NCBI GenBank assembly: GCA_029844215.1
Contig: CM056728.1
Coordinates: 62,597,789-62,661,788 of the forward strand
Source of the DNA: Przewalskia tangutica
Lineage: Eukaryota > Streptophyta > Magnoliopsida > Solanales > Solanaceae
Reading direction: 5' to 3'
DNA: 64,000 bases
The notes beneath the pieces are model-generated. The model saw only the letters and a list, made by a program, of their open reading frames with translations, was not told the origin of the DNA and did no database searches. The translations under genes and the position numbers were made by a program. Positions 11,014 to 22,306 of this stretch are shown here, piece after piece. The first letter of the stretch is position 1. Every line of letters begins with the position of its first letter.

Positions 11014-11333
11014 CAGGTGGTATAACGTCTTGGGGGTTTACCCCTCATTTATACTCTTACCCTGAAGCAGGTGGTATAATATCTTGGGGGTTTACCCCTC
11101 ATTTATACTCTTACCCTGGAGAAGGTGGTATAACTTCTTGGGGGTTTACCCCTCATTTATACTCTTACCCTGAAGCAGGTGGTATAACGTCTTGGGGGTT
11201 TACCCCTCATTTATACTCTTACCCTGGAGAAGGTGGTATAACGTCTTGGGGGTTTACCCCTCATTTATACTCTTACCCTGGAGAAGGTGGTATAACGTCT
11301 TGGGGGTTTACCCCTCATTTATACTCTTACCCT
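11014..11333. repeat. 54-bp tandem repeat, 6 copies, in B 3' LTR
   Basis: The unit CAGGTGGTATAACGTCTTGG plus GGGTTTACCCCTCATTTATA and a short tail repeats every 54 bp with alternating GAAGC/GAGAA joints. B's 5' LTR has 5 copies (38331-38596). Confidence 0.95.
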
Positions 11334-11443
11334 AGCTCAACCGGCCATCATACATAACATAAATACGTTAAGAAAGCCCCTAACTTCTTATTAGTATTGT
11401 TCATATACCCTCTCATTTTAGTTTACTTAAGGCACTAACATAT

Positions 11444-11448
11444 CTTAA
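11444..11448. repeat. Left target-site duplication of A (CTTAA)
   Basis: CTTAA before 11449 equals CTTAA at 20681-20685. The uninterrupted site is visible in B's other LTR at 38707-38711. Confidence 0.95.
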
Positions 11449-11850
11449 TGTTATACCCCGTATTTCCAGAGTATGTACGTGAGGGCGTACGTATAAAAAT
11501 TTAAGCCTTAAAGTTGGCAAGGTTCGAAAATTTGGGCACAAGCGCCGAAAAGAATCGTTTTTCGACGAAACGCTTTACAAGACTTCAAGGGCGGAAAATT
11601 CGGCTATGTCATTTATAATTTTTGAGGATTTTTCCGAGAGGCGAAACATTTTGGACCAACGGAGGGTGACATGTGTCACCTCACATTGACGTGTTAGGCG
11701 ACAAAAGTGGACGAAAGGGTGGGTCTTGGTTAGGTAGGATATTTGTGCAAGTTGGTGAGGTAGATGGATAAGGTACACATGGTTGAATCCTAGCCCTACA
11801 CTTGCCTAACACTTGGATGGATCTTGGCCATTGGTTGGCCATTGCTTGAC

Positions 11851-11860
11851 CTATAAATAC
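11851..11860 (+). promoter_or_regulatory. TATA box of A 5' LTR
   Basis: CTATAAATAC followed by a C run, about 400 bp into the LTR; repeated at 17553 in the 3' LTR. Confidence 0.7.
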
Positions 11861-12666
11861 CCCCCTAAGTTGATGAACTTCTTCATCCAAAAATCATTTT
11901 CCAAGTCTTGAAATCCCTTCCCCTTTGTAAGTTGAGTTCGTCCAAACCCCCACTCTTTTGAGAAGCCTTGGCCGAGAGCACCCCCTAGCCTAGTTGTTTT
12001 CGTATAATACCCCCCTTTGTGGTATAGAAATACTCTCCAAGTATTGTTATAATGCCCTAAATACTCTAGCCCAAATACCTTGTAGTACTTTCCAAAGTTA
12101 CCTCTATACGTAGAGCCCGGAAATACTATTATACTTCCCCTCAGTCACAAAAACAAAACCCTAAGGAAAACCTTCATAGTCGGTTGAATTGTTTAGTAGA
12201 AGTTGCGTAGAACTTCTAAAGGTTGTTTAGAGCGGATTAGAGCACTCGGAGTAGGAGCTAAACGTTGCTCAGGATCGACGTTAAACTTGGATAATTTTGG
12301 GCTCATCGAGGTAAATACTACTGTCCTTCTATTGTAATTGGGAATTACATACTGTAGTTGTATAGAAATGAATATAAGATTCATAGAAGAGAATTGAACT
12401 GTAATAGAAGGATATTACAGAAAAGACTTGAACTGAAATCACATCAGAAGAATATTAGAGTTAGAAGTTTAAACTGTACTTACTTAGGACTGTATTTACA
12501 GTAGACTGATAACCTTTATTGGTTGAATGTTCTACGAGTAGCATGAACTACTTGGAAGGTGGACAAGGCTAGCCGGGTTATAGCCGTGGAGCGTTTTGCT
12601 TATAGTCGATAATCGTCGCGAGGTATGTGATTCTTCCTATACTCTTGAGCATGATGTTTTAAAAGT

Positions 12667-12835
12667 ATATATATATATATGCGGTACCGAGACGTGTGCT
12701 AATTGAACGTAGTTTTACGGCAATGTCTTTTGACTTAAGCCTGAATAATATATATATATAGTACGGTAGACGTACGTGTGTTAAACTGAACGTAGTTGTA
12801 CGGCAATGTCTTTTGACTTAAGCCTGAATAATAAG
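12667..12835 (+). repeat. 83-bp tandem duplication with (TA)n in A 5' LTR
   Basis: Two copies containing ACGGCAATGTCTTTTGAC and AAGCCTGAATAATA, separated by TA-dinucleotide runs. The same pair occurs at 18376-18543 in the 3' LTR, so it predates insertion. Confidence 0.85.
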
Positions 12836-13889
12836 AATCTTGAAGTATTTCAAAAGAATTAAGAAACCTTTTTTTTAAAAGAAGAGTAATACTTGGTTTT
12901 GAAAACATAAGAGTTATACTAGCTTTATGGGAAGTTAGGTATAACGTCTTAAGAGAGATAAAGAGAATGGTTTACTGATTTTTAGAAGTTAAGAGACTTA
13001 ATCTTAAAAGATAAGAGACTTAACTTGAATGAATTAATATGAATTTTGTGTGAAACCTCATTCGTGAGTAATGAGTACTTGGTTTTTAAAAGGAAAAATG
13101 TTTTACTGATTTCGGAAATCAGAATGAGTATCGACAAACCACTGCAGCGTTAATAAAGGAAAATGTATTGAATTAATGAAGTATTATATTAAAACCAGTA
13201 GAAACCTCCATCAGCATAGAAGCTAAGATGAGACAAAATGATATTACATTTCCTAGATCATGGCTGCTTAATAAGATTGATTATGAATAAGAATAACCTA
13301 CACTCATATAAGGCATATGTTACTCAATTGTTATAAAAGAGATTAAGACATTGAACTATGAAACTTTTCTAAAATAAAGAGACTTGAGTAATTGAAATTA
13401 GGCAAACTGGAACCTTAGGGAAAAGAATGTGGTTAAAAAGGAAAGTGTTTTGGTTTACCTAAAAATGTGAGTCACTCTATTTTATACTACGGGTATCGGG
13501 TGACTTTTATAAAAGGAATGGATCTCTTTAAAAGGAATTTAACGTACGTAGTACTTTAGGTTAAAACCGGACTTTGACATAAAATGAAAGTACTTTGAGT
13601 TGTGTATAAACCGCCTATGCTTGTTGTTGTGTAACTTGCCTATGCTTGTGTGTAACTTTCCTATGCTTGTTGTTGTATAACTTGCCTATGCTTATTGAGA
13701 TAGTCTTTGTTGTGCAAGAATTGTGTTTCTATTCTACCGTCTCATTTGGAGGGCCGGTTGACTTGTTGAGAACTTACTTGGACGTACCGGCAGCGACGGA
13801 AGATTCCACGGGTATGCTTCCAGTATTATTATTACATGGGCATGTCTACACCGATGATGTGGACATGAGACCATTATGGTTATTTATGG

Positions 13890-14240
13890 CAAGATCGTGA
13901 CTTACGGTTGTGATCGGCGCGTAGCTTTACTTGCCCCGTCGCCTACCACGTGATGCGGTGGATCCGGTATAGGTTATTGCACTTGCCACGCGTCCTTCGC
14001 GCGAAGTATCGTGACTTACGGTTGTGATGCGGTGCTTAGCCGATTCACTTGCCCCGTCTACCACGCGCGCAGGAGGAGCTGCCGAGGCTAGTGCACTTGC
14101 CACGTGTCGCCTTCGCGAGTCGGTGTTTGGATGGAGCCGTGACTTACGGTTGTGATCTGCGCGTAGTCGATTCACTTGCCCCCGCCGCCACGTGGCGCGA
14201 GGAGGCTGGTGGAAGCTATTGTACTTGCCACGTGTCGACC
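13890..14240 (+). repeat. GTGACTTACGGTTGTGAT array in A 5' LTR
   Basis: Three units at about 13897, 14010 and 14139, each with CACTTGCC and CCACGTG-type elements. Counterpart at 19610-19960. Unit edges are ragged with many short indels. Confidence 0.8.
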
Positions 14241-14963
14241 GTGATATGGTTGTACAATATTATTGTACGGTCGGATTCGTAGTTATACTTGCCCGACGGT
14301 TTTTATGACACAGTGGGACACGTGTTCATGTATACTCCTTGGTGTTGTTATATCATAGACTGCCGGCAGTGAGGAAGGAATTCCACGGGCACGAGTGATG
14401 ATTTGGAGGGCGTGAGTCCCTGACTTGATATGACTGGTTATATGTTGTGTACTATAGTTTGGATATCATACATGTCTCCTGCTTTATATAGACTATTATG
14501 ATTTCATTCTGATTCTGATTTCACATACTTGGTACTGTTATCGACCTCCTTCGGGGCTGCGTTCATGCCGCAGTAGAGGTACATCTACCGTCGATCCCCG
14601 CTTTTAGGATCACCTTTCAACAGATTGGAAGCTCCGTTCCTTCGAGGCTTATCTTTGGTATGTTACCACAGTCTGTAGGTTCTTGTACATTCTGTGGTAT
14701 GGGGGCCCTGTCTGTCATAGTTGTTGTATAAATCTTAGAGGTGCAGAGTTGTGCCAAGTGTTGTAAGGATTGTAACTGTTCAAATGTAGATATATTTATA
14801 TATGCTGAAAGGCAACCGTTTTGGTTGGCCTATTTTCTTTTATCTTGATCCATATCTAAATTGTATGTTTAAGTTTTTATTTCCGCTGGTTTTTCTCTGA
14901 TGTTGTATCACTAGGGTGCCCGGGGTAAGGCACGATCACGCCCGGTTCGGGTCGTGACAAAAG

Positions 14964-14975
14964 TGGTATCAGAGC
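14964..14975 (+). other. Primer-binding site of A
   Basis: TGGTATCAGAGC, complementary to the 3' end of plant initiator Met-tRNA, 4 bp after the LTR. Confidence 0.95.
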
Positions 14976-15021
14976 AGTTAGTCCTCGGAGAGTGTCTACA
15001 GACCGTGTCTAGTAGAGTCTT

Positions 15022-15055
15022 GATTATCGATGTGTTGTGCACCACATCTATAATC
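15022..15055 (+). promoter_or_regulatory. Leader stem-loop of A with GTGCAC loop
   Basis: Arms GATTAT/ATAATC and GATGTG/CACATC with one internal mismatch; loop TTGTGCAC. The inner arm pair is A-T where D has G-C, with both sides changed. Confidence 0.75.
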
Positions 15056-15164
15056 AGGAGGCTGCAGGACATTTAGGATTGGTTTCCCTTCTTCTCATTC
15101 TGAGATCGTGCCTTAGAGCTGTGTTGTAAGTTAGACCCCTCTGACGTATCTCGTTTGTGCGATT

Positions 15165-16330
15165 ATGCCTCCGCGCAAGAGCAACCCGCCCGAAGGGCAA
15201 GGCAGAGGAGGCGCGAGTAGAGCGGCAGTCTCTACAGACCACAATACGAGCCTCGATCCCACACCGAGCAGAGAGATGGGTTACAGAGTGGGCCCGATTA
15301 ATGGCCGTGGTGGCTGACTTGAGGATAGTGGGACGCAGCAGCCCGAGAGCACCAGTGGTTCACCCTAGATCGATAGTTCGAGGCTACGGATTTTCTCGAG
15401 TTGTAGCCGCGAGTTTTATGGATCGAGGCACGAGGATGATCCGCAGGAGTTCATCCGAAGCGATTCTGGATCGAGAGTGATCAAGGCATCGGAGACCGGT
15501 CGGTGGTCCTAGGTTCGCATCGGCCGCGTGATACCGCATGATCGGTTTGATTCGTGAGCTGTCGGGAGAGAATGCACTTCCGGTATATGGGACGAGTTCT
15601 CGAGGCATTTCTTGCACATTTCTTGCCTCCACGGATGAGAGGGCTCGGCCGACGCATTTTTGGTGTTGCGCGAGCAGGCGCGCAGTTCGGGAGTACAATG
15701 TGGAGTTCGACTCATTGGCCCAGACGTCCCGCGTTAGTAGCTAGTATGGAGGATCGAGTGCACCGATATGTTCTGAGGCTCGATGATTACCTAGCAGAGA
15801 GTTGTTCGGGTGTAGCTCTTCAGCCGGGCATGGACATTGCCCGCATGCAGGCTTATGCACTTGGATGTGAGGAGCGGAGAAATCGACGGAATGACCAAGA
15901 TCAGCAGAAGAGGCGAGCAGCAGGTCCTTTGGTGACTTTCGAGGCGCATCGCCAAGAAGGCCGATTATGCGCCTCCGCCAGTACCAAGTGGTCCCCCACC
16001 GTCGTCGGGACGTTTGGAATATTCAGGAGCAGGTCAGGGCTCCCAGGGTTCAAATTTTCAGGGGAGTAGGAGTGCTCGTCGGATGAGGCCACCCGTATCT
16101 CAGTGTGACCATTGTGGTAAAGCCCATAGAGGGGAATGTCGTACTGGTTTGGGAGATTGCTATACTTGCGGCCGACATGGCCATTTGACGGGAGACTGTC
16201 CACTGTGGTAGCAAGATCGCGGATAGCACAGACTACTAGATCGATGGGTTCTTCACCTTCCATAGCTAGGCAGGATGTACACACACCGGCAGGCCACGGT
16301 AGAGGTCGCGGTGGAAGTTCCCAGTTTTAG
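15165..16330 (+). pseudogene. Gag of element A, frameshifted
   Basis: ATG at 15165 opens MPPRKSNPPEGQGR. The body needs several frame changes. The longest piece, within 15554-16069, holds FLAHFLPPRMRG, then MEDRVHRYV and VALQPGMDIARMQAYA. A separate frame (16014-16211) holds an intact CCHC zinc knuckle, CYTCGRHGHLTGDC, preceded by CDHCGKAHRGEC. After it come SSPSIARQ-like and GRGRGGSSQF pieces and a stop at 16328-16330, just where protease would begin in the pol-bearing elements. Gag is the capsid/nucleocapsid protein. Many breaks fall at CAG/CTG, so consensus error is possible. Confidence 0.85.
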
Positions 16331-17111
16331 CGGTCCTTTGAACCGCCTATTTTCAGGTATATCCTTAACCCTCTAGAGTTTTGTATGTATTGATGTTGTG
16401 ATGATGTGTTTAGTGTTATGTTCGGATAGCCTTGTGCTAAAATGTGATTTAGAAACCTGGTTAGTGAAAAAGGGTAAGCCTGGGGGTGAGAAAATGATGA
16501 ACCTTAGAATATTACAGTTGAGACCTTAGATGTAAGGCCGTCTTGAGTTCAGGATTTTGCAAGTGATCCTTGTCGGAGTGCATTTTATGCCTAGAATGTA
16601 TTGTGTGATAATTCCTTGGGTGGTGTAAAATGGAAGTGGTAGCTTTCATGACCTGTATAGGTAAGATTATTCCGGATCGGGAAACAAGAGCTTGATGCGT
16701 TAAGTGGGTCAGGTTGGGGCCATGTTGTGGGCCAACCCGCGGCCTGTTTCGAGGTGGGGCCAGCTCTGGGTGGTCCCGCCAGGTGGTAGGATCACGAGGA
16801 TGCTAGGCCCAAGTTTAGATAACCATCGTATGAGTTCGTGGATGTGTTCGACCAGAAGCGGATCGTGAAGGCCGGTAATGGCCTTAAGGGAGATTGAGGC
16901 TAGTAAGATGACCAAGTTTGGAGGTGGTGACTCCAAAGTTTTGGGAATCAAGCAATGATCAAGTGTGGTACGTATACTAGAAGAGTTCAAGTGTTCGAGA
17001 AGGGCACGACGAGTAAGGAAGGAAGAGAACGTGTGTTATTTTGTGGCCATGTGTGGCATTGGAAACTTGTTTAAGTTAAGAAGAACTTTATCGTTATCCG
17101 TTTTGAGAAGG
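16331..17111 (+). other. 3' non-coding block of A
   Basis: Shares landmarks with E and H: ATATCCTTAACCCTCTAGAG, GTAAGGCCGTCTTGAGT, GTGGGCCAACCCGCGGCC and AGGCCCAAGTTTAG. No coding signal. Confidence 0.7.
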
Positions 17112-17130
17112 AACATTCGGGACGAATGTT
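17112..17130 (+). promoter_or_regulatory. PPT-adjacent hairpin of A
   Basis: AACATTCGGGACGAATGTT, perfect 8-bp stem. Confidence 0.8.
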
Positions 17131-17133
17131 TCT

Positions 17134-17146
17134 AAGGAGGGGAGAA
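17134..17146 (+). other. Polypurine tract of A
   Basis: AAGGAGGGGAGAA directly before the 3' LTR. Confidence 0.88.
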
Positions 17147-20100
17147 TGTTATACCCCGTATTTCCAGAGTATGTACGTGAGGGCGTACGTATAAAAATTT
17201 AAGCCTTAAAGTTGGCAAGGTTCGAAAATTTGGGCACAAGTGCCGAAAAGAATCGTTTTTCGACGAAACGTTTTACAAGACTTGCGAAGGGAAAATTCCG
17301 GCTATGTCATTTATAATTTTTGCGGATTTTTCCGAGAGACGAAACATTTTGGACCAACGGGAGGGTGACATGTGTCACCCTCACATTGGACGTGTTGGGG
17401 CGACAAAAGTGGACGAAAGGGTGGGTCTTGGTTAGGTAGGATATTTGTGCAAGTTGGTGTGGTAGATGGATAAGGTACACATGGTTGAATCCTAGCCCTA
17501 CACTTGCCTAACACTTGGATGGATCTTGGCCATTGGTTGGCCATTGCTTGACCTATAAATACCCCCCTAAGTTGATGAACTTCTTCATCCAAAAATCATT
17601 TTCCAAGTCTTGAAATCCCTTCCCCTTTGTAAGTTGAGTTCGTCCAAAGCCCCACTCTTTGAGAAGCCTTGGCCGAGAGCACCACCCCGCCCCCCCTAGC
17701 CTAGTTGTTTTCGTATAATACCCCCCTTTGTGGTATAGAAATATTCTCCAAGTATTGTTATAATGCCCTAAATACTCTAGCCCAAATACCTTGTAGTACT
17801 TTCCAAAGTTACCTCTATACGTAGGCCCGGAAATACTATTATACTTCCCCTCAGTCACAAAGACAAAACCCTAAGGAAAACCTTCATAGTCGGTTGAAGT
17901 GTTTAGTAGAAGTTGCGTAGAACTTCTAAAGGTTGTTTAGAGCGGATTGGAGCACTCGGAGTAGGAGCTAAACGTTGCTCAGGATCGACGTTAAACTTGG
18001 ATAATTTTGGGCTCATCGAGGTAAATACTACTGTCCTTCTATTGTAATTGGGAATTACATACTGTAATTGTATAGAAATGAATATAAGATTCATAGAAGA
18101 GAATTGAACTGTAATAGAAAGATATTACAGAAAAGACTTGAACTGAAATCACATCAGAAGAATATTAGAGTTAGAAGTTTAAACTGTACTTACTTAGGAC
18201 TGTATTTACAGTAGACTGATAACATTTATTGGTTGAATGTTCTGCGAGTAGCATGAACTACTTGGAAGGTGGACAAGGCTAGCCGGGTTATAGCCGTGGA
18301 GCGTTTTGCTTATAGTCGATAATCGTCGCGAGGTATGTGATTCTTCCTATACTCTTGAGCATGATGTTTTAAAAGTATATATATATATAGTACGGTAGAC
18401 GTACGTGTGCTAATTGAACGTAGTTTTACGGCAATGTCTTTTGACTTAAGCCTGAATAATATATATATATAGTACGGTAGACGTACGTGTGTTAAGCGAG
18501 CGTGGTTTGCGGCAATGTCTTTTGACTTAAGCCTGAATAATAAGAATCTTGAAGTATTTCAAAAGAATTAAGAAACCTTTTTTTTTAAAAGAAGAGTAAT
18601 ACTTGGTTTTGAAAACATAAGAGTTATACTAGCTTTATGGGAAGTTAGGTATAATGTCTTAAGAGAGATAAAGAGAATGGTTTACTGATTTTTAGAAGTT
18701 AAGAGACTTAATCTTAAAAGATAAGAGACTTAACTTGAATGAATTAATATGAATTTTGTGTGAAACCTCATTCGTGAGTAATGAGTACTTGGTTTTTAAA
18801 AGGAATAATGTTTTACTGATTTCGGAAATCAGAATGAGTATCGACAAACCACTACAGCGTTAATAAAAGGAAAATGTATTGAATAAATGAAGTATTATAT
18901 TAAAACCAGTAGAAACCTCCATCTGCATAGAAGCTAAGATGAGACAAAATGATATTACATTTCCTAGATCATGGTTGCTTAATAAGATTGATTATGAATA
19001 AGAATAACCTACACTCATATAAGGCATATGTTACTCAATTGTTATAAAAGAGATTAAGACATTGAACTATGAAACTTTTCTAAAATAAAGAGACTTGAGT
19101 AATTGAAATTAGGCAAACTGGAACCTTAGGGAAAAGAATGTGGTTGAAAAGGAAAGTGTTTTGGTTTACCTAAAAATGTGAGTCACTCTATTTTATACTA
19201 CGGGTATCGGGTGACTTTTATAAAAGGAATGGATCTCTTTAAAAGGAATTTAACGTACGTAGTACTTTAGGGTTAAAACCCGGACTTTGACATAAAATGA
19301 AAGTACTTTGAGTTGTGTATAAACTGCCTATGCTTGTTGTTGTGTAACTTGCCTATGCTTGTTGGTGTGTAACTTTCCTATGCTTGTTGTTGTATAACTT
19401 GCCTATGCTTATTGAGATAGTCTTTGTTGTGCAAGAATTGTGTTTCTATTCTACCGCGTCTCTCGCTGGAGGGCCGGTTGACTTGTTGAGAACTTACTTG
19501 GACGTACCGGCAGTGACGGAAGATTCCACGGGTATGCTTCCATTATTATTATTACATGGGCATGTCTACACCGATGATGTGGACATGTGACCATTATGGT
19601 TATTTATGGCGAAGTATCGTGACTTACGGTTGTGATCGGTCGTGCTTACTCGCCCCGCCGCCACGTGGCGCAGTGGATCTGGTATAGGTTATTGCACTTG
19701 CCACGTGTCGCCTTCGCGGCGAAGTATCGTGACTTACGGTTGTGATCTGCTTAGCCGATTCACTTGCCCCGTCGCCATCACGTGGCGCAGGAGGAGCCGG
19801 TGGAGGCTAGTGCACTTGCCACGCCGCCTTCGCGAGTCGGTGTTTGGATGGAGCCGTGACTTACGGTTGTGATGCGCGTGTCGATTCACTTGCCCCGTCG
19901 CCTACGTGGCGCAGGAGGAGCCGTGAGGCTATTGTACTTGCCACGTGTCGCCTTCATGATATGGTTGTACAAGATTATTGGTACGGTCGGATCGGTAGTT
20001 ATACTTGCCCGACGGTTTTTATGACACGGTGGGACACGTGTTCATGTATACTCCTTGGTGTTGTTATATCATATCGCCGCAGAAAGGAAGGAATTCCACG

Positions 20101-20680
20101 GCACAGTGATGATTTGGAGCGTGAGTCACGACTTGATATATTTGGTTATATGTTGTGTCGTAGTTTGGATATCATACATGTCTCCGCTTTATATAGACTA
20201 TTATGATTTCATTTACTGATATTCTGATTCACATACTTGGTACTGTTATCGACCTCCTTCGGGGGGCTGCGTTCATGCCGCAGGTAGATGTGCATCGGCT
20301 GTCGATCCCCGCGTTTAGGATCACTCTTCAGCGTATTGGGAAGCTCCGTTCCTTCGGAGGTTTATCTTTTGGTATGTTACCCTGAGTCTGTAGGTTCTTG
20401 TACATTCAGGGGTATGGCGGCCACGTCTGTCATAGTTGTTGTATAAATCTTAAGGTGCAGAGTAATGTTGTGGCAGGTTGTAAGGATTGTAACTGTTCAA
20501 ATGTCGATATATTTATATATGCTGAAAGGCAACCGTTTTGGTTGACCTATTTTCTTTTATCTTGATCCATATCTAAATTGTATGTTTAAGTTTTTATTTC
20601 CGCTGGTTTTTCTCTGATGTTGTATCACTAGGGTGCCCGGGGTAAGGCACCAGTCACGGGCCCGGGTTCGGGTCGTGACA
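17147..20680 (+). repeat. 3' LTR of element A
   Basis: Near-identical partner of the 5' LTR; TATA box at 17553, donor-like site at 18020. Differences are mostly 1-3 bp indels in GC-rich stretches. Confidence 0.95.
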
Positions 20681-20685
20681 CTTAA
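20681..20685. repeat. Right target-site duplication of A (CTTAA)
   Basis: Second CTTAA copy; B's LTR resumes immediately with TAAAAGAAATCCGGG. Confidence 0.95.
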
Positions 20686-22258
20686 TAAAAGAAATCCGGG
20701 AATTTAACCCCAAGTACTACATACTTCTACTCTTTAAAAAAATGACTCTTTTTCATATAAAACCTTTGGGCAATTGATGCCCTAAAAACAATATACCTTT
20801 CATAAATCAAGTCATTCGTCCTTACTTATCTTACTTAGAGTAAATCTCTCCTTTTAAACTTTCCATAAAGCTAATAAACCAACTTCCCATAAAGTTGTTA
20901 TATTAACCTTATTCTTTAGTAAATTACATTTTTTCCATAACCAAGGGACTTATACTTTTTAAAACGAAACAAGTATCATATACTTAAAACAAGTAAGGAT
21001 ATCCAATCTTGTACGTCTACCGTACTATATAGGTACAACTACTCATGCTCAAGAGATAGGGAGGTTCCACATACCTCTTCGGTCAATCCACTTGCTAAGT
21101 CCAAAATACCGCACGTAGTATGTCAACCTATAATGACCATAATACGTTTATTATCCTCTAGTTTCAACGTAGAATATCCCAAGTGCAAAGTTACTAAATT
21201 CTATGGAAAATTGGGCAGCATTTCCTTTGTTTCTACATACTTTGCCACATTTTTCAAGGCCGAATTCAACATCTAAACGCCACATTTAAGGCCCAACAAT
21301 CCAAACATTTCAAAGGGGATTACACACCTAATCTTGAATGTGTAAAATTCTGCCCCACAATGTATAACAACTAACTTAACAAGTTTAAGGTAGTATTTAG
21401 GCTACAACATGCTTACATATCATTCTTATCCAATCCTTTCATATCCAAACCATATTTCTTGCATGCAATGAATCTAAGAGCAATATTTACCACTACAAGT
21501 TCTTTCTTCTTCACATGCAACACCAAAAACTAGCTACAAGAGAATAATTGTTACCTTAGAGCTTTAGCCAAATTATTCCAACAAATTTGCTAGCCTCCTT
21601 TCCAAAAACACCACCACAATAACTCCTACAAGCTTGCAAACAAGTTTCCTTCTTGCCACGCTTTTCAGATTTTTCTCAAGCTTTGATTTCCTCTTGATTT
21701 TCTAGAGAGAAGGGAGAGCTTTTATTTTTAGAGAGAGATGAGAGCTTGAAGAATGACCAAGTCTTCAAGACTTGGTCAATAAGTAGTACATGCAAAATCA
21801 GATGGGGGGGGGACACTTGTCACCCTCCCATGGCCTTTTTTAAAACAATACAGTTAAGATTTTTCCACTCACCCTCGCAGAACCCGCCTCGGTGCCGCGG
21901 CCATGCATCCGGCGCCGCGGCGCTGAACCTCTGCCGACTCCCAGAACTTTCCGGCGCCGCGCGCTCCCGGCTGCGGCTGCAACCGGTGAACCTCAGATCA
22001 TCTGGCGCCGCCTCGCATCCGCCGGCCGCTCGTGGCTCTCGATCAAACACCTTTCTGTCCGATTGCGCACTGAACTTGTAACTCCCATAACTTTCTACTC
22101 CGATGTCCTATCGACGAACGGTTGGTTGCGTTGGGAACCCGCCTCAAAGTTGACTAAAAACCCATCCGAAACAGTCCGTCAACCTATCCTTCTAAAATTT
22201 AAGTCTTACTCCCTTTCGTACGCTCTCATACGCATGACCCGAACAACGGGGTATAACA
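20686..22258 (-). repeat. 3' LTR of element B, second part
   Basis: Continues B's LTR to GGGGTATAACA. Contains the GACCAAGTCTT palindrome (21755-21777) and an A-rich TATA-like site next to it. Relative to B's 5' LTR and G's LTR it lacks about 67 bp near 22133, so it has suffered an internal deletion. Confidence 0.92.
21755..21777. promoter_or_regulatory. LTR palindrome, B 3' LTR copy
   Basis: Arms GACCAAGTCTT and AAGACTTGGTC around one base. The same site is in B's 5' LTR (49981), both C LTRs (40966, 48608) and the G LTR (57470). Confidence 0.7.
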
Positions 22259-22292
22259 TTCTCCCCCCTTAGAAACATTCGTCCCGAATGTT
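22259..22292 (-). other. PPT and adjacent hairpin of B
   Basis: In reverse: AAGGGGGGAGAA next to the LTR, preceded by the hairpin at 22274-22292, AACATTCG/CGAATGTT around a 3-nt loop. Confidence 0.85.
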
Positions 22293-22306
22293 CCTTCTAG
22301 GCTTAC

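Larger units (their letters stand above)
10257..11448 (-). repeat. 3' LTR of element B, first part
   Basis: Starts TGTCACGACCCGACCCC. Contains GC-rich modules (10865-10993) and a 54-bp tandem array. It is interrupted by A at 11449; the continuation starts at 20686. Confidence 0.92.
11449..14959 (+). repeat. 5' LTR of element A
   Basis: TGTTATACCCCGTAT to GGTCGTGACA, about 3.5 kb. TATA box at 11851, donor-like GAG|GTAAA at 12310, an 83-bp duplication next to (TA)n at 12667-12835, and a 110-130 bp array at 13890-14240. No coding content. Confidence 0.95.
11449..20680 (+). mobile_element. Element A: complete gag-only LTR retrotransposon
   Basis: 5' LTR 11449-14959, internal region 14960-17146, 3' LTR 17147-20680, 5-bp TSD CTTAA. 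The internal region is 2.2 kb and holds only a broken gag followed by a non-coding block; no PR, RT or INT is detectable. The two LTRs are very similar by eye, so A is a relatively late arrival nested in B, which is nested in E. Confidence 0.95.

Noticed and set aside
11014..11333. Regular direct repeats resembling a CRISPR array
   Set aside because: The units are contiguous and nearly identical with no variable spacers, inside a plant LTR; it is a minisatellite.
14961..14976. tRNA-like sequence TGGTATCAGAGC
   Set aside because: It is only the 12-nt complement of a tRNA 3' end placed after an LTR, so it is a primer-binding site and not a tRNA gene.
21746..22272. Plus-strand frames of 111 and 126 codons
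   Set aside because: Opposite-strand shadows of B's LTR end; the equivalent region in B's other LTR and in C is not open.
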